27,600 bases of DNA from a virus: positions 1 to 27,600 of IMG/VR virus record IMGVR_UViG_3300041418_000022; one strand, written 5' to 3'. Under the pieces are notes generated by a model, which saw nothing but the letters and a program-made list of their open reading frames with translations, was not told where the DNA came from and ran no database searches. Shown in pieces: positions 27,489 through 27,600 of this stretch (positions within the stretch are counted from its first letter, which is position 1; every line of letters starts with the position of its first letter). A program made the translations under genes and the position numbers.

Positions 27489-27600
27489 TGTGCGAAATCC
27501 TTTGTTTTGATTTTCGTGATAAGCCGATGGCCTTTTTTATCGAACAGCGTTTCCAGCGGACGGCCCACGAGCCCTTCTGCGTCTTTCTCGGAGCTCGCGG
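27485..27600 (-). CDS. C-terminal end of a gene running off the right edge; possibly nucleotidyltransferase/ligase
   Basis: Only 38 codons are visible, ending in TGA that overlaps the phosphoesterase start (ATGA). The end reads SSEKDAEGLVGRPLETLFD, then KKGHRLITKIKTKDFAQ. The pair EGLV and KIKTKDF about 20 residues apart resembles motifs IV and V of ATP-dependent DNA/RNA ligases, in which the second Lys binds nucleotide. With so short a fragment this is a suggestion only. Confidence 0.5.
   Translation of the reverse strand, partial: ASSEKDAEGLVGRPLETLFDKKGHRLITKIKTKDFAQ

Overview
The window is part of a tailed double-stranded DNA bacteriophage or prophage genome. It is GC-rich. Every confident gene lies on the minus strand except one, so the window reads in transcription order from right to left. 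Genes are packed with ATGA, GTGA or TGATG stop/start overlaps and AGGAGG-type ribosome sites. I see no integrase, tRNA, rRNA or CRISPR array and cannot name the host. Consensus-like sigma70 promoters and strong Shine-Dalgarno sites point to an ordinary bacterial host.

Layout, right to left. (1) 27600-26061: the end of a possible ligase-type gene, a calcineurin-like phosphoesterase and a conserved phage protein of unknown role, then two arrays of a 5-base GC-rich repeat (25900-26055). (2) 25871-21770: accessory and early-type small genes. These include two exported proteins, small Cys-rich proteins, a DUF3310 protein and a Lar-like zinc protein, most chained by ATGA overlaps. (3) 21721-19334: lysis region with a lysozyme/transglycosylase-like endolysin, an intrinsic terminator, a holin-like protein, a spanin-like coiled-coil protein and several small membrane or coiled-coil proteins. 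(4) 18926-17910: a papain-like cysteine peptidase with a Thr-Pro linker. (5) 17675-4933: packaging and head module with small terminase candidate, large terminase, portal, MuF-type minor head protein, HK97-type prohead protease, two paralogous major capsid proteins and a decoration-like protein. (6) 4846-1: two glycosyltransferases (one fused to a methyltransferase), a HAD phosphatase and a radical SAM enzyme, interleaved with virion proteins, ending in the start of a beta-helix tailspike-like protein that runs off the left edge.

The most unusual feature is a matched pair of inteins, one in the large terminase and one in the MuF protein. Each has clear Hint splicing blocks at both ends and sits in a conserved motif of its host protein. 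Neither has an in-frame endonuclease. The slot between the two Hint halves instead carries a separate endonuclease gene in another reading frame. In the terminase intein it is an HNH enzyme on the same strand, shifted in frame. In the MuF intein it is a Vsr/DUF559-like enzyme on the opposite strand, in exact antisense codon register. Both nested genes carry tandem CxxC...CSxxC zinc-finger-like modules. Both have their own near-perfect extended -10 sigma70 promoter embedded in intein codons, only 6 and 13 bases before the ATG. The intein frame stays open through both genes. This looks like mini-inteins whose homing endonucleases have been separated from the splicing protein and placed under independent transcription.
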